The position numbers and the translations under genes were made by a program. The notes below the pieces were generated by a model. That model had not been told where the DNA came from and searched no databases. It saw only the letters and a list, made by a program, of their open reading frames with translations. A DNA stretch of 64,000 nt from Streptomyces sp. NBC_00091 (lineage in GTDB: Bacteria; Actinomycetota; Actinomycetes; Streptomycetales; Streptomycetaceae): NCBI RefSeq assembly GCF_026343185.1, contig NZ_JAPEMA010000002.1:682001-746000 (forward strand), given 5' to 3'. Positions 1-6,978 of the stretch are shown here, piece by piece. Each line of letters opens with the position of its first letter. Position 1 is the stretch's first letter.

Positions 1-220
1 CGGCCTTCGTCGCGCCGAACGCCACGATGTAAGTGAGGGCCGCGGTGTGGGCGGACAGGTGGAAGACCTCGCCGGCGAGCAGCGGCAGGACGGTGCGTTC
101 CTGGCCGAGCATCCCGCCGACGAGCGCGTTGACCGCGACGAGCAGGGCGAACTGGGGGAGGTTGGCCCGCAGTCCGAGTCGTGGGCCGGTAGGGGGGTCG
201 CCGCCGGTGCGGCCGCTCAC
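1..220 (-). CDS. MFS transporter, N-terminal part (runs off the left edge)
   Basis: Only the first 73 codons are inside the window. After a polar start (VSGRTGGDPP) a hydrophobic helix follows (FALLVAVNALVGGMLG), then a short loop with QERTVLPLLAG and a second helix starting ALTYIVAFGATKA. This is the usual start of a 12-helix major facilitator permease with an LAGEVF-type loop between helices 1 and 2. The GTG start overlaps the stop of the upstream sulfurtransferase gene as GTGA, so the two are translationally coupled and share a promoter near 1.7 kb. The substrate cannot be told; the context suggests export of a sulfur compound or anion (inference). Confidence 0.75.
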   Translation of the reverse strand, partial: MSGRTGGDPPTGPRLGLRANLPQFALLVAVNALVGGMLGQERTVLPLLAGEVFHLSAHTAALTYIVAFGATKA

Positions 221-1584
221 TCGCCCACCCGCAGGGGGCGGCCGGTGGCCTCGGCCCAGTCCCCCGGGCCGCCGGCGAGGACGGCGAGGTCCTGGTGTCC
301 GGCGCGCTGGAGCAGGCTGGCGGCGGTCATGGCGCGCTCGCCGTGCCCGCAGGTCACCACGGCGCCGGCCGGCACCTCGTCGGAGCGGGCCGCGAGATCG
401 CCGAGTTCGATGGGGACCGCGTCCGGTATGTGTCCCGCCAGGTGCTCCGCCCGCTGCCGGACGTCGAGGACCGGACGCCCGGCTGCCATGCGGTCGGCGG
501 TGAGCAGCTCCAGCGTCTGCTGCCGCTCGCCCGCGCCGGTCCAGGCGTCCATGCCTCCGGCGAGGTGTCCGGCCAGCCGCTCGTACCCGATCTTCAGGGC
601 CTGCCAGGTGAGCTCGGCGAGGTCCTGGCCGGGGGCGGTGACGAACACGAGCGGGCTGTCGTCGGGCAGCAGCCAGCCCAGCCAGGTGGCGAACTGCCCG
701 CGCAGCGTGATGGAGACCGCGCCCGGTACGTGGCCGGCGGCGAAGTCGGCGGCGGGGCGTACGTCGACGAGCCGGGCGCCCCGGCCGAGGAGGCCGCGGA
801 CCTCGGCCACCGTGAGCGGGGCGAGGGCGGGTGCGGGGCCGAGGACCGCGGGCCCGCGCCGGTTCGCCTCGGCCAGCCGGTCGAAGTACGCCGGGTAGGA
901 ACCGAGGCTGCCCAGCAGCTGCCGTACGAAGGTGTCCTCGTCGGGCGCGGAGAGCAGCGGGTTGGCCCGCCGCTGGTCGCCGATGGTGGTGGTGCGCTCG
1001 GCGCCGGGAGGGGCGGAGCAGAAGGAGCCGGCGCCGTGGGTGGGCCAGACCGGGGTGTCGTCCGGCAGCCCGGCCAGGCGCCGCAGTGAGTGGTACTGGG
1101 CGCGGGCCAGCTCCTCGGCGCGGTCGGCGCCGAGGAGGTCGGTGCGCGCCGCCGAGCCGACGATCAGCGAACCGCCGGTGAAGACGCCCAGCTCGCGCGG
1201 GCCGTCCAGGAGGAGGAAGGAGAGGTGTTCGTCGGTGTGGCCCGGGGTGGCCAGCGCCCGCAGGGTCAGCCCGCCGAGGTCGGTCTCGTCGCCGTCGGCG
1301 AGGGGCGTGTGCGGGAAGGCGCGGTGGCCGGCGGCGGAGGCCAGTACCGTCGCGCCGTCCTCGTGCGCGAGCTGTACGGCGCCGGAGAGGAAGTCAGCGT
1401 GCAGGTGGGTGTCGGCCGCGTACGCCACCCGCAGCCGCCGCCGGCCGGCGGCGGCCCGCAGCGCGCGCAGGTCCCGGGCGGCGTCCACCGCGAGGGCGCG
1501 TCCGCCGCCGAGGCCGACGAGGTAGGCGCTGTTGCCCAGTCCCTCGTCCACCAACGGTGTCACGTGATCGCCGGCGAAGCCCAT
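217..1584 (-). CDS. Persulfide dioxygenase-like MBL hydrolase fused to two rhodanese domains (CstB-like)
   Basis: 455 aa. Domains in order: metallo-beta-lactamase fold at about 1-215 with THLHAD (H60, H62, D64), PGHTDEH (H116) and PTHG (H183); a rhodanese-like domain at about 257-352 whose active loop has no cysteine (VTAPGQ); a second rhodanese at about 358-455 with a complete loop C412-G-H-G-E-R417. This persulfide dioxygenase / pseudo-rhodanese / rhodanese order is that of CstB, which clears persulfides to thiosulfate in the cytosol. Oddity: where persulfide dioxygenases have TGD, supplying the Asp iron ligand, this protein reads FTGGSL, so the metal site may differ. Start chosen at the ATG preceded by AGGAGG; the longer upstream frame has no ribosome site. 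It is divergent from an ArsR gene with an operator between them, and its stop overlaps the MFS start. Confidence 0.85.
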   Translation of the reverse strand: MGFAGDHVTPLVDEGLGNSAYLVGLGGGRALAVDAARDLRALRAAAGRRRLRVAYAADTHLHADFLSGAVQLAHEDGATVLASAAGHRAFPHTPLADGDETDLGGLTLRALATPGHTDEHLSFLLLDGPRELGVFTGGSLIVGSAARTDLLGADRAEELARAQYHSLRRLAGLPDDTPVWPTHGAGSFCSAPPGAERTTTIGDQRRANPLLSAPDEDTFVRQLLGSLGSYPAYFDRLAEANRRGPAVLGPAPALAPLTVAEVRGLLGRGARLVDVRPAADFAAGHVPGAVSITLRGQFATWLGWLLPDDSPLVFVTAPGQDLAELTWQALKIGYERLAGHLAGGMDAWTGAGERQQTLELLTADRMAAGRPVLDVRQRAEHLAGHIPDAVPIELGDLAARSDEVPAGAVVTCGHGERAMTAASLLQRAGHQDLAVLAGGPGDWAEATGRPLRVGE

Positions 1585-1688
1585 CAGGTCCTCCTGATGC
1601 CACGGTAGGGGCTCCGTGGTCCGGGCGCCCGCCGGCTGCACCGGCGCGGCCGCAGGGCCATACGGCAACGACGGTCCGCAGAGTGCAA

Positions 1689-1710
1689 GAATTGCAAAAG
1701 TCTGCAATTC
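1689..1710. promoter_or_regulatory. ArsR operator 1, inverted repeat GAATTGCA-N6-TGCAATTC
   Basis: A perfect 8-base inverted repeat with spacer AAAGTC. It lies in the 220-base divergent region between the CstB-like gene and arsR1, about 95 bases from the arsR start and 105 from the sulfurtransferase start. A second copy of its core (TTGCA-N6-TGCAA, spacer GGAGTC) lies upstream of the second arsR gene at 5.27 kb. Inference: binding site of one or both ArsR proteins, with autoregulation and control of the divergent sulfurtransferase-MFS pair. Confidence 0.7.
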
Positions 1711-1804
1711 AATAGATGCTGTGGTCGCTGTGGTCGCTGTGTCCGTAGGGAGCCGCTGGCGCAGCACCAGACGACAGGTCTCCGGGCGCAGAAGGGTGCG
1801 AAGA

Positions 1805-2146
1805 GTGGCGGTTCCGCTGTATCAGGCCAAGGCCGAGTTCTTCCGGATGCTCGGACACCCCGTGCGCATACGGGTCCTGGAGCTGTTGCAAGGCGGGCCG
1901 CTGCCGGTGCGGGAGCTGCTGGCGGAGATCGAGGTCGAGCCGTCGGCACTGTCGCAGCAGCTGGCCGTCCTGCGACGCTCGGGCATCGTCACATCGGTCC
2001 GGGACGGCTCGACCGTGGTGTACGAGCTGGCCGGCGGGGACGTCGCCGAGCTGATGAGCGCGGCGCGGCGGATCCTGACCGAGGTGCTGTCCGGGCAGAC
2101 GGAGCTCTTGCAGAAGCTGCGCGGATCCGGGGACCAGGCGTCATGA
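1805..2146 (+). CDS. ArsR/SmtB-family winged-helix repressor 1
   Basis: 113 aa, a single ArsR winged-helix domain. The recognition helix region reads EPSALSQQLAVLRRSGIV and the wing follows at RDGSTVVYEL. There is no cysteine, so it lacks both the metal site of ArsR/SmtB and the dithiol pair of the persulfide sensors SqrR/BigR; its signal is not obvious. The GTG start at 1805 is chosen because GAAGGG lies eight bases upstream and the protein then begins VAVPLYQAKAEFF, matching the paralogue at 5.4 kb; a GTG at 1796 is the alternative. Its stop overlaps the start of the SulP gene as ATGA, so it heads an operon of ArsR, SulP, flavin-fold protein and ATPase. Probably autoregulated through the upstream inverted repeat. 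Confidence 0.88.
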   Translation: MAVPLYQAKAEFFRMLGHPVRIRVLELLQGGPLPVRELLAEIEVEPSALSQQLAVLRRSGIVTSVRDGSTVVYELAGGDVAELMSAARRILTEVLSGQTELLQKLRGSGDQAS

Positions 2147-3873
2147 ACACCCTTCTGCTCCGAGCGGCGGGCCGGGTGAGGGCCGTACTGCCCACGCGCG
2201 CCGACGTCACCGTCATGGCCCGCAGTCCCCGCCGGGACCTGCTCGCCGGCCTGACCGTCGCGATCGTGGCACTGCCGCTGGCACTCGGATTCGGGGTCTC
2301 CTCCGGCCTGGGCGCCGAGGCGGGGCTTGCCACCGCGGTGGTCGCGGGTGCGCTCGCGGCCCTGTTCGGCGGGTCCAACCTTCAGGTGTCCGGGCCGACC
2401 GGTGCGATGACGGTGGTCCTGGTTCCGATCGTCGCCCAGCACGGGCCCGGTGGCGTGCTGACCGTCGGCTTGATGGCCGGTGTCCTGCTCATCGCGCTGG
2501 CCCTGCTGCGCGCGGGACGCTACATGCAGTACGTCCCGGCGCCGGTGGTGGAGGGCTTCACTCTCGGCATCGCGTGTGTGATCGGCCTCCAGCAGGTGCC
2601 GAACGCCCTCGGGGTGGAGAAGCCGGAGGGCGAGAAGGTCCTCCTGGTTGCCTGGCGGTCGCTGGTGGAGTTCGCGGCGGCTCCGAACTGGACCGCGATC
2701 GGGCTCTCCCTCGGCGTCGCGGCGGTGATGCTGCTGGGCGCGAGGTGGCGGCCGGCGATTCCGTTCTCGATCGTCGGGGTCATCGCCGCGACGGTGGTCG
2801 CGCAGGTCTTCCACCTCGATGGCGCGGCCCCGATCGGGGACCTTCCGTCCGGGCTGCCCGCTCCTTCCCTCGCTTTCCTCGACGTGTCCGCGCTGGGGTC
2901 GCTGCTCGCCCCGGCGGTGGCGGTGGCGGCGCTGGCCGCGCTGGAGTCACTGCTGTCCGCGACCGTGGCCGACGGCATGACGGTCGGGCAGAAGCACGAT
3001 CCGGACAGGGAGCTCTTCGGGCAAGGGATCGCCAACCTGGCCGCCCCGTTGTTCGGCGGTGTCCCCGCCACCGCGGCGATAGCCCGTACGGCGGTCAACG
3101 TCCGCACCGGAGCCTCCTCCCGGCTGGCCGCGCTGGCACATGCCGCCGTGCTCGCGGTGATCGTGTTCGCCGCCGCGCCTCTCGTGTCGAAGATCCCGCT
3201 CGCCGCTCTCGCGGGCGTGCTGCTGGCGACCGCGATACGGATGGTCGAGGTCGGCTCCCTGCGGGCCATGGCGAAGGCCACCCGCTCGGACGCGGTCGTG
3301 CTGGTCCTGACCGCCGCGGCCACCCTCGCGCTCGACCTCGTCTACGCGGTGATCATCGGCCTGGTCGTGGCCGGCGCGCTCGCGCTGCGGGCCGTCGCCG
3401 CCCAGGCCCGCATGGACCAGGTGGACTTCCGCCCCGACCTGCCCGGCGAGCACAGCGACGAGGAGCACGCCCTGCTGGCCGAGCACATCGTCGCCTACCG
3501 CATCGACGGGCCCCTGTTCTTCGCCGGCGCCCACCGCTTCCTGCTGGAACTGTCCGAGGTCGCCGACGTGCGCGTGGTCATCCTGCGCATGTCACGCGTC
3601 ACCACGATGGACGCCACCGGCGCCCTCGTCCTCAAGGACGCGGTCGAGAAGCTGAACCGGCGCGGGATCGCCGTGATGACCTCCGGCATCCGCCCCGGCC
3701 AGCGCCAGGCGCTGGAATCGGTCGGCGCGCTCGACCTGCTGCGCTACGAGGGCAGGGAGTACGCCACCACCCCCGAAGCGATCGCCGGGGCCCGCAAACA
3801 CCTGGAACAGGCAGGACTGCTTCCCGCCACGCACCACCCACACCCGCACCGCATCCGGAAGGCACCGCGATGA
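2143..3873 (+). CDS. SulP-family inorganic anion transporter with STAS domain
   Basis: 576 aa. An N-terminal multi-helix membrane part (about 25-425) starts with the family segment LLAGLTVAIVALPLALGFG and contains the SGPTGAMTVVLVP motif; a cytoplasmic STAS domain follows at about 440-550 (RMSRVTTMDATGALVLKDAVEKL). SulP proteins move sulfate, bicarbonate or related anions, usually with sodium or protons. Sulfate or sulfite fits the sulfurtransferase next door; bicarbonate fits the carbonic anhydrase at 5.8 kb. The sequence alone does not decide. The start overlaps the arsR stop and the stop overlaps the next start, so expression is tightly coupled. Full length for the family. Confidence 0.9.
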   Translation: MNTLLLRAAGRVRAVLPTRADVTVMARSPRRDLLAGLTVAIVALPLALGFGVSSGLGAEAGLATAVVAGALAALFGGSNLQVSGPTGAMTVVLVPIVAQHGPGGVLTVGLMAGVLLIALALLRAGRYMQYVPAPVVEGFTLGIACVIGLQQVPNALGVEKPEGEKVLLVAWRSLVEFAAAPNWTAIGLSLGVAAVMLLGARWRPAIPFSIVGVIAATVVAQVFHLDGAAPIGDLPSGLPAPSLAFLDVSALGSLLAPAVAVAALAALESLLSATVADGMTVGQKHDPDRELFGQGIANLAAPLFGGVPATAAIARTAVNVRTGASSRLAALAHAAVLAVIVFAAAPLVSKIPLAALAGVLLATAIRMVEVGSLRAMAKATRSDAVVLVLTAAATLALDLVYAVIIGLVVAGALALRAVAAQARMDQVDFRPDLPGEHSDEEHALLAEHIVAYRIDGPLFFAGAHRFLLELSEVADVRVVILRMSRVTTMDATGALVLKDAVEKLNRRGIAVMTSGIRPGQRQALESVGALDLLRYEGREYATTPEAIAGARKHLEQAGLLPATHHPHPHRIRKAPR

Positions 3874-4292
3874 GCGTCCCCACCGACCGCCGCATGCTCG
3901 ACGTCTCCGGGACGGAAGCCCTCTGGCTCCTGGAAGGCTCCACCCAGGGCCGGCTCGTCTACATCCAGCGCGAGCAGGCCGTCGTCCGCCCCGCCACACA
4001 CGTCCTGGAATACGGGCGCCTCGTCGTCCGCGCGCCCGTGCAGGCCGCGACGGTCGGCACCAGAGCCCTGCTGACGTACCAGGTCGACGAGATCCGCCAC
4101 CCGGCGGGCACCGGCTGGACGGTGACCGCCCACGGCCCGGCCGACGTCATCACCGACCCCGACGAGGCCGCCCACTACCGCCGCACCCTGCCCGGCTGGA
4201 GCCATGGACCCCACGACACCCTGCTGCGCCTGCGCCCGCAGTCCGTGTCCGGGTTCCGCCTCGCCCGCACGCTGGACGGAGGGGCCCGGTGA
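3870..4292 (+). CDS. Pyridoxamine 5'-phosphate oxidase-like split-barrel protein
   Basis: 140 aa. The sequence shows the small flavin-binding split-barrel pattern common in actinomycetes: LLEGSTQGRLVYIQREQAVVRPATHVLEYGRLVVRAP, later YQVDEIRHPAGTGWTVTAHGPADVI, ending with a short basic region. Relatives are annotated as PNPOx-family proteins binding FMN, F420 or heme; true PNP oxidase activity is unlikely given the small size and the context. The start overlaps the SulP stop (ATGA) and the stop overlaps the next gene (GTGA), so it is an integral member of the operon. The role is unknown; a redox or stress-sensing partner of the anion transporter is inference. Confidence 0.75.
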   Translation: MSVPTDRRMLDVSGTEALWLLEGSTQGRLVYIQREQAVVRPATHVLEYGRLVVRAPVQAATVGTRALLTYQVDEIRHPAGTGWTVTAHGPADVITDPDEAAHYRRTLPGWSHGPHDTLLRLRPQSVSGFRLARTLDGGAR

Positions 4293-4714
4293 CCGTCCAG
4301 GTGGAGGCCATGCCCTACCGGCACGTACTGAACGTGCTGACCGCGGGCCCGGCGGTGCGCCTCGCCCGGGAGACGGCCGAACTCGTACTGGTCGATTGCG
4401 GTGTCGGCCTGCGCCATCCGAGCGTGGGGCCGGCGCTGCTGATCCTGTCCGAGCTGGTCACCAACGCCGTACGCCACGCAGCCATGGCCTCTCCGACGAT
4501 CAAGATCACGTACGTGCACGGCCCCGACGCTTTCGCGTTCGCCGTCCACGACCGCCACCCCTACCAGCCCGCCCTGTTCGGAGCCGTGGCCACCGCCCCC
4601 GGGAGCGGGCTGGCCACCGTGGTGGAGATGACGATGGAGCTCGGCGGCACCGCGGTCGTGCGCCCGGACAACGACGGGCGCGGCAAGAGCATCTGGATCA
4701 CCCTGCCCCTGTAG
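4289..4714 (+). CDS. Anti-sigma-factor-like ATP-binding protein (HATPase_c_2)
   Basis: 141 aa GHKL-type ATPase of the RsbW/SpoIIAB-like group common in Streptomyces. The N-box reads LSELVTNAVRHA at about residues 53-64; a glycine-rich segment (APGSGLATVVEM) and the final FGGTA-like strand pair (ELGGTAVVRPDNDGRGKSIWITLPL) close the ATP pocket. Such proteins act as serine kinases or anti-sigma factors in partner-switching modules. The gene overlaps the upstream gene (GTGA) and is followed 28 bases later by a STAS-domain gene, its natural antagonist partner. Start GTG at the overlap. Confidence 0.82.
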   Translation: MTVQVEAMPYRHVLNVLTAGPAVRLARETAELVLVDCGVGLRHPSVGPALLILSELVTNAVRHAAMASPTIKITYVHGPDAFAFAVHDRHPYQPALFGAVATAPGSGLATVVEMTMELGGTAVVRPDNDGRGKSIWITLPL

Positions 4715-4742
4715 GAAATGCAGTTCAGCAATTGAGAGAGCG

Positions 4743-5159
4743 ATGATGACGATCGAGTGGCGCTACACCACCCACCCCGGCCTGAGCGTGCTGTCCCTGG
4801 CCGGACACCTCGGGTCCGACGCGGTAGCACGGTTCTCCGGTGCGATCGGCTGGGTCACGGCCCGTGGCACCGGTCCGGTCATCCTCGATCTGAGCGGACT
4901 GCTCGGCTGGTCGGTGGGCGGACAGCTCGCCGTCGCCCAGGCCGCCCGCCGGCTCGCCGCCGAGGGCCGCCCCCTGGAACTCGCCTCGATCCCGGCCGAC
5001 GGCTCCCTCGTTCCCGACGGCAGCTGCCCGCCGATCCCCGTCCACTGCGACCTGGACGCCGCGCTGGCCGCCCACCAGGCCGTGTCCGACGAGCAGCGCC
5101 AGTGGTGCAGCGACCAGTGGCCTGCCGCGCAGCCCGCGGCTGCGCACAGCCTGCTCTGA
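4743..5159 (+). CDS. STAS-domain protein (anti-anti-sigma factor-like)
   Basis: 138 aa. The STAS pattern is visible: WRYTTHPGLSVLSLAGHLGSDAV, then GPVILDLSGLLGWSVGGQLAVAQAARRLAAEGRPLELA. The phosphorylatable Ser/Thr of classical SpoIIAA-like proteins (DLSxxxxxDSxG) is not clearly kept: the segment reads DLSGLLGWSVGGQ, with Ser in the right neighbourhood. It follows the ATPase gene by 28 bases, so the pair probably forms a partner-switch module appended to the ArsR-SulP operon. The last 25 residues are a low-complexity tail (QWPAAQPAAAHSLL). The double ATG at the start leaves the exact start uncertain by one codon. Confidence 0.75.
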   Translation: MMTIEWRYTTHPGLSVLSLAGHLGSDAVARFSGAIGWVTARGTGPVILDLSGLLGWSVGGQLAVAQAARRLAAEGRPLELASIPADGSLVPDGSCPPIPVHCDLDAALAAHQAVSDEQRQWCSDQWPAAQPAAAHSLL

Positions 5160-5270
5160 CGCACACGACCCACAGGGCGGCGAAGGCATGAGCGGAAGAT
5201 CCCGCATCGGGGGGATCGCGGCCCCCGGACGGAGGCTGTTCGCCCTGAACCTCCGCCGAGGGTGTTCCGG

Positions 5271-5290
5271 AGTTGCAGGAGTCTGCAATT
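5271..5290. promoter_or_regulatory. ArsR operator 2, TTGCA-N6-TGCAA
   Basis: TTGCA (5273-5277) and TGCAA (5284-5288) with spacer GGAGTC, about 120 bases upstream of the second arsR gene. Geometry and the half AGTCTGCAATT are the same as in operator 1 at 1689-1710, so both are probably recognised by the same or cross-acting ArsR paralogues (inference). Confidence 0.6.
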
Positions 5291-5406
5291 GTGGAGGTCG
5301 CAGGATGTTGGCGGGGACGTTTCCGAGGTCCCCACGTTGAAGAGTTTGGGTGGATGAGGTGCCAAGTACACGCGCGAAGAACGCGGCCGGGGCCGGGAGC
5401 GCGCAG

Positions 5407-5742
5407 GTGAGCACACCGCTCTACCAGCTCAAGGCCGAGTTCTTCAAAACCCTCGGCCACCCGGCCCGCATCCGCGTCCTGGAACTCCTCAGCGAGCGCG
5501 AGCACGCGGTCGCCGAACTGCTCCCCGAGGTCGGCATCGAAGCCGCCTCCCTCTCCCAGCAGCTCGCCGTCCTGCGCAAGGCCAACCTCGTCGCCACCCG
5601 CCGCGAAGGTTCCAACGTCTATTACCGGCTCACCAGCCCCGAGGTCGCCGAACTGCTCCGCGTCGCCCGCAGCATCCTCTCCGGCGTCCTCCAGGGCCAG
5701 GCCGAACTCCTGGCCGACCTGCGCGCCACCAGCCCCCAATAG
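5407..5742 (+). CDS. ArsR/SmtB-family winged-helix repressor 2 (paralogue of the 1.8 kb gene)
   Basis: 111 aa. It aligns without gaps to the ArsR at 1805-2146 (PLYQxKAEFF, LGHPxRIRVLELL, LSQQLAVLR, then a wing with REGSNVYYRL). It also lacks cysteine. GTG at 5407 is chosen because GGGAG lies seven bases upstream and the product then starts like its paralogue; a GTG at 5350 would add 19 residues of low complexity. The inverted repeat at 5.27 kb is its likely operator. It is convergent with the carbonic anhydrase gene and shares a strong terminator with it. Confidence 0.87.
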   Translation: MSTPLYQLKAEFFKTLGHPARIRVLELLSEREHAVAELLPEVGIEAASLSQQLAVLRKANLVATRREGSNVYYRLTSPEVAELLRVARSILSGVLQGQAELLADLRATSPQ

Positions 5743-5762
5743 CCGGCGCGCGCCCCTGATCG

Positions 5763-5821
5763 GCGGCCGTCTCCCGTAGCGCGGGGTTCACCCGGCGCTT
5801 CTGACAACGGGAGGCGGCCGC
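5763..5821. terminator. Bidirectional hairpin between convergent arsR2 and carbonic anhydrase
   Basis: GCGGCCGTCTCCCGT (5763-5777) pairs with ACGGGAGGCGGCCGC (5807-5821) over 15 positions with one mismatch. The loop itself folds (AGCGC...GCGCT around GGGT/ACCC). It sits exactly between two convergent genes. Confidence 0.75.
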
Positions 5822-5834
5822 TCCCATTTCCCGG

Positions 5835-6578
5835 TCAGCGGACTCGGTGCACCCGCTGGCTGGAGAGTTCGTAGCGGGCTCCGACCACGGCCAGAGCGCC
5901 GGTTGCGATGCGGGCAGCCAGCTCGGGCTCCGTGGCCAGCCCTGTCGTCACCAGCAGCACGTTCGCGGTGACAGCCGCGTCCACACGCTCCCCTCCCCGA
6001 AGGGTGCGGTCGATGGCGGGGCGGATGTGCTCGGCCAGGTACTGCATGTGGCCCGCCAGCCGCTCACCGTCGGCATCCGCCCGGACGGCCGCTGTCACGG
6101 CCCCGCACGCCTGGTGCCCCAGCACCACGACCAGCGGGATGCCCAGCTCCAGGACCCCGTACACGACACTGGCCAGCACCGCCTCGTCCAAGACCTCCCC
6201 CGCCGACCGCACGACCAGCAGATCGCCCAGGCCCTGGTCGAAAACCAGCTCCGGGGGAACCCGGGAATCGACGCAGCCCAGGACCACGGCGAAGGGATGC
6301 TGCCCGGTGACCAGCCTCTGGCGAACACCCCGCGTCTGATCGGGATGCCGCTCATGCAACGTCCGCCAGCGCCGGTTCCCCGCCGCCAGCTCCCGCAACG
6401 CCGACTCGGGCGTACGCGGCCGGGGACCGCTCGCCCCGGCCGAGACACCGGTCGGGGTGGCCGGACGGCCGGCGACCAGCCCCGCGCCCACGGCGACCGC
6501 TCCCGTCAGCACAGCCCGAACGAACCGGCGCCGCCCCGGCGGCCCGTCAAACCCATGACGTTCAGCATCGACAGTCAT
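5835..6578 (-). CDS. Beta-class carbonic anhydrase with a Tat-like export signal
   Basis: 247 aa. Beta-carbonic anhydrase zinc-site motifs are present: C102-V-D104-S-R106 and H155-xx-C158 (LGHQACGA). The enzyme interconverts CO2 and bicarbonate. The N-terminus carries a twin-arginine-like signal (GRRRFVRAVLTGAVAVGAGL, about residues 15-34) followed by a Pro/Ala/Gly linker, so the protein is probably exported or anchored, less usual for beta-class enzymes. The start is set at the ATG (6578) just before this signal; an in-frame ATG ten codons upstream lies inside the adjacent repeat element. It is convergent with arsR2 and may work with the SulP transporter if that moves bicarbonate (inference). 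Confidence 0.88.
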   Translation of the reverse strand: MTVDAERHGFDGPPGRRRFVRAVLTGAVAVGAGLVAGRPATPTGVSAGASGPRPRTPESALRELAAGNRRWRTLHERHPDQTRGVRQRLVTGQHPFAVVLGCVDSRVPPELVFDQGLGDLLVVRSAGEVLDEAVLASVVYGVLELGIPLVVVLGHQACGAVTAAVRADADGERLAGHMQYLAEHIRPAIDRTLRGGERVDAAVTANVLLVTTGLATEPELAARIATGALAVVGARYELSSQRVHRVR

Positions 6579-6589
6579 GCGGGAACAAG

Positions 6590-6754
6590 CTAGTGCTGTG
6601 ACCGGCAAGGTTCACCGGGTCGCCACGCCCGGCACGGCACCTCACTGCGTTGTCGGACCGCGCAAGTACGTCCAGTACGAGCCGCGGCCCTCCGCCTTGC
6701 GATGCACCGCACCGGACGCCGCGCCCCGGCAAACCTTTCCGGCCACAGCACTAG
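6590..6754. mobile_element. MITE-like element, 165 bases, imperfect terminal inverted repeats
   Basis: The left end begins CTAGTGCTGTGACCGG and the right end, read on the other strand, CTAGTGCTGTGGCCGG. The repeats match at 21 of 23 positions (6590-6612 against 6732-6754). Each outer end is CTAG, a self-complementary tetramer that could include the target duplication. There is no coding sequence inside. The element overlaps the 5' end of the carbonic anhydrase region and may affect its promoter. Read as a transposase-less derivative of a DDE-type insertion sequence. Confidence 0.6.
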
Positions 6755-6978
6755 GCGCACCCAGGATCCCGGGGGAGGTTCGGCGCCCCGCCTTGGTCCG
6801 GCCTTGGGGAAAGCATGGGCCGAACGGCACCAGCGCGACCGGCCACGCCGAAACCGGGGTCCGTGGGCGGGTAGCCCCCGGACGGGAAGGAGCGGTGGTC
6901 GGTTCAACTGCCGTTCACGCCGCGCTCGCCGGGCCTCCCTAACCTGCTCCAGTCCGTCACCTGACCGAGGGGAACCCG
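6755..6978. other. Phytase leader region
   Basis: The 220 bases between the MITE-like element and the phytase start carry no convincing gene. GAGGGGA, seven bases before the GTG start of the phytase gene, is its ribosome site. No clear operator was seen. Confidence 0.4.

Noticed and set aside
4712..4736. A third possible ArsR operator (ATTGC/GCATT-like) between the ATPase and STAS genes
   Set aside because: The half-sites are imperfect and the spacing is two bases shorter than in the two good sites. It lies inside an operon rather than at a promoter.
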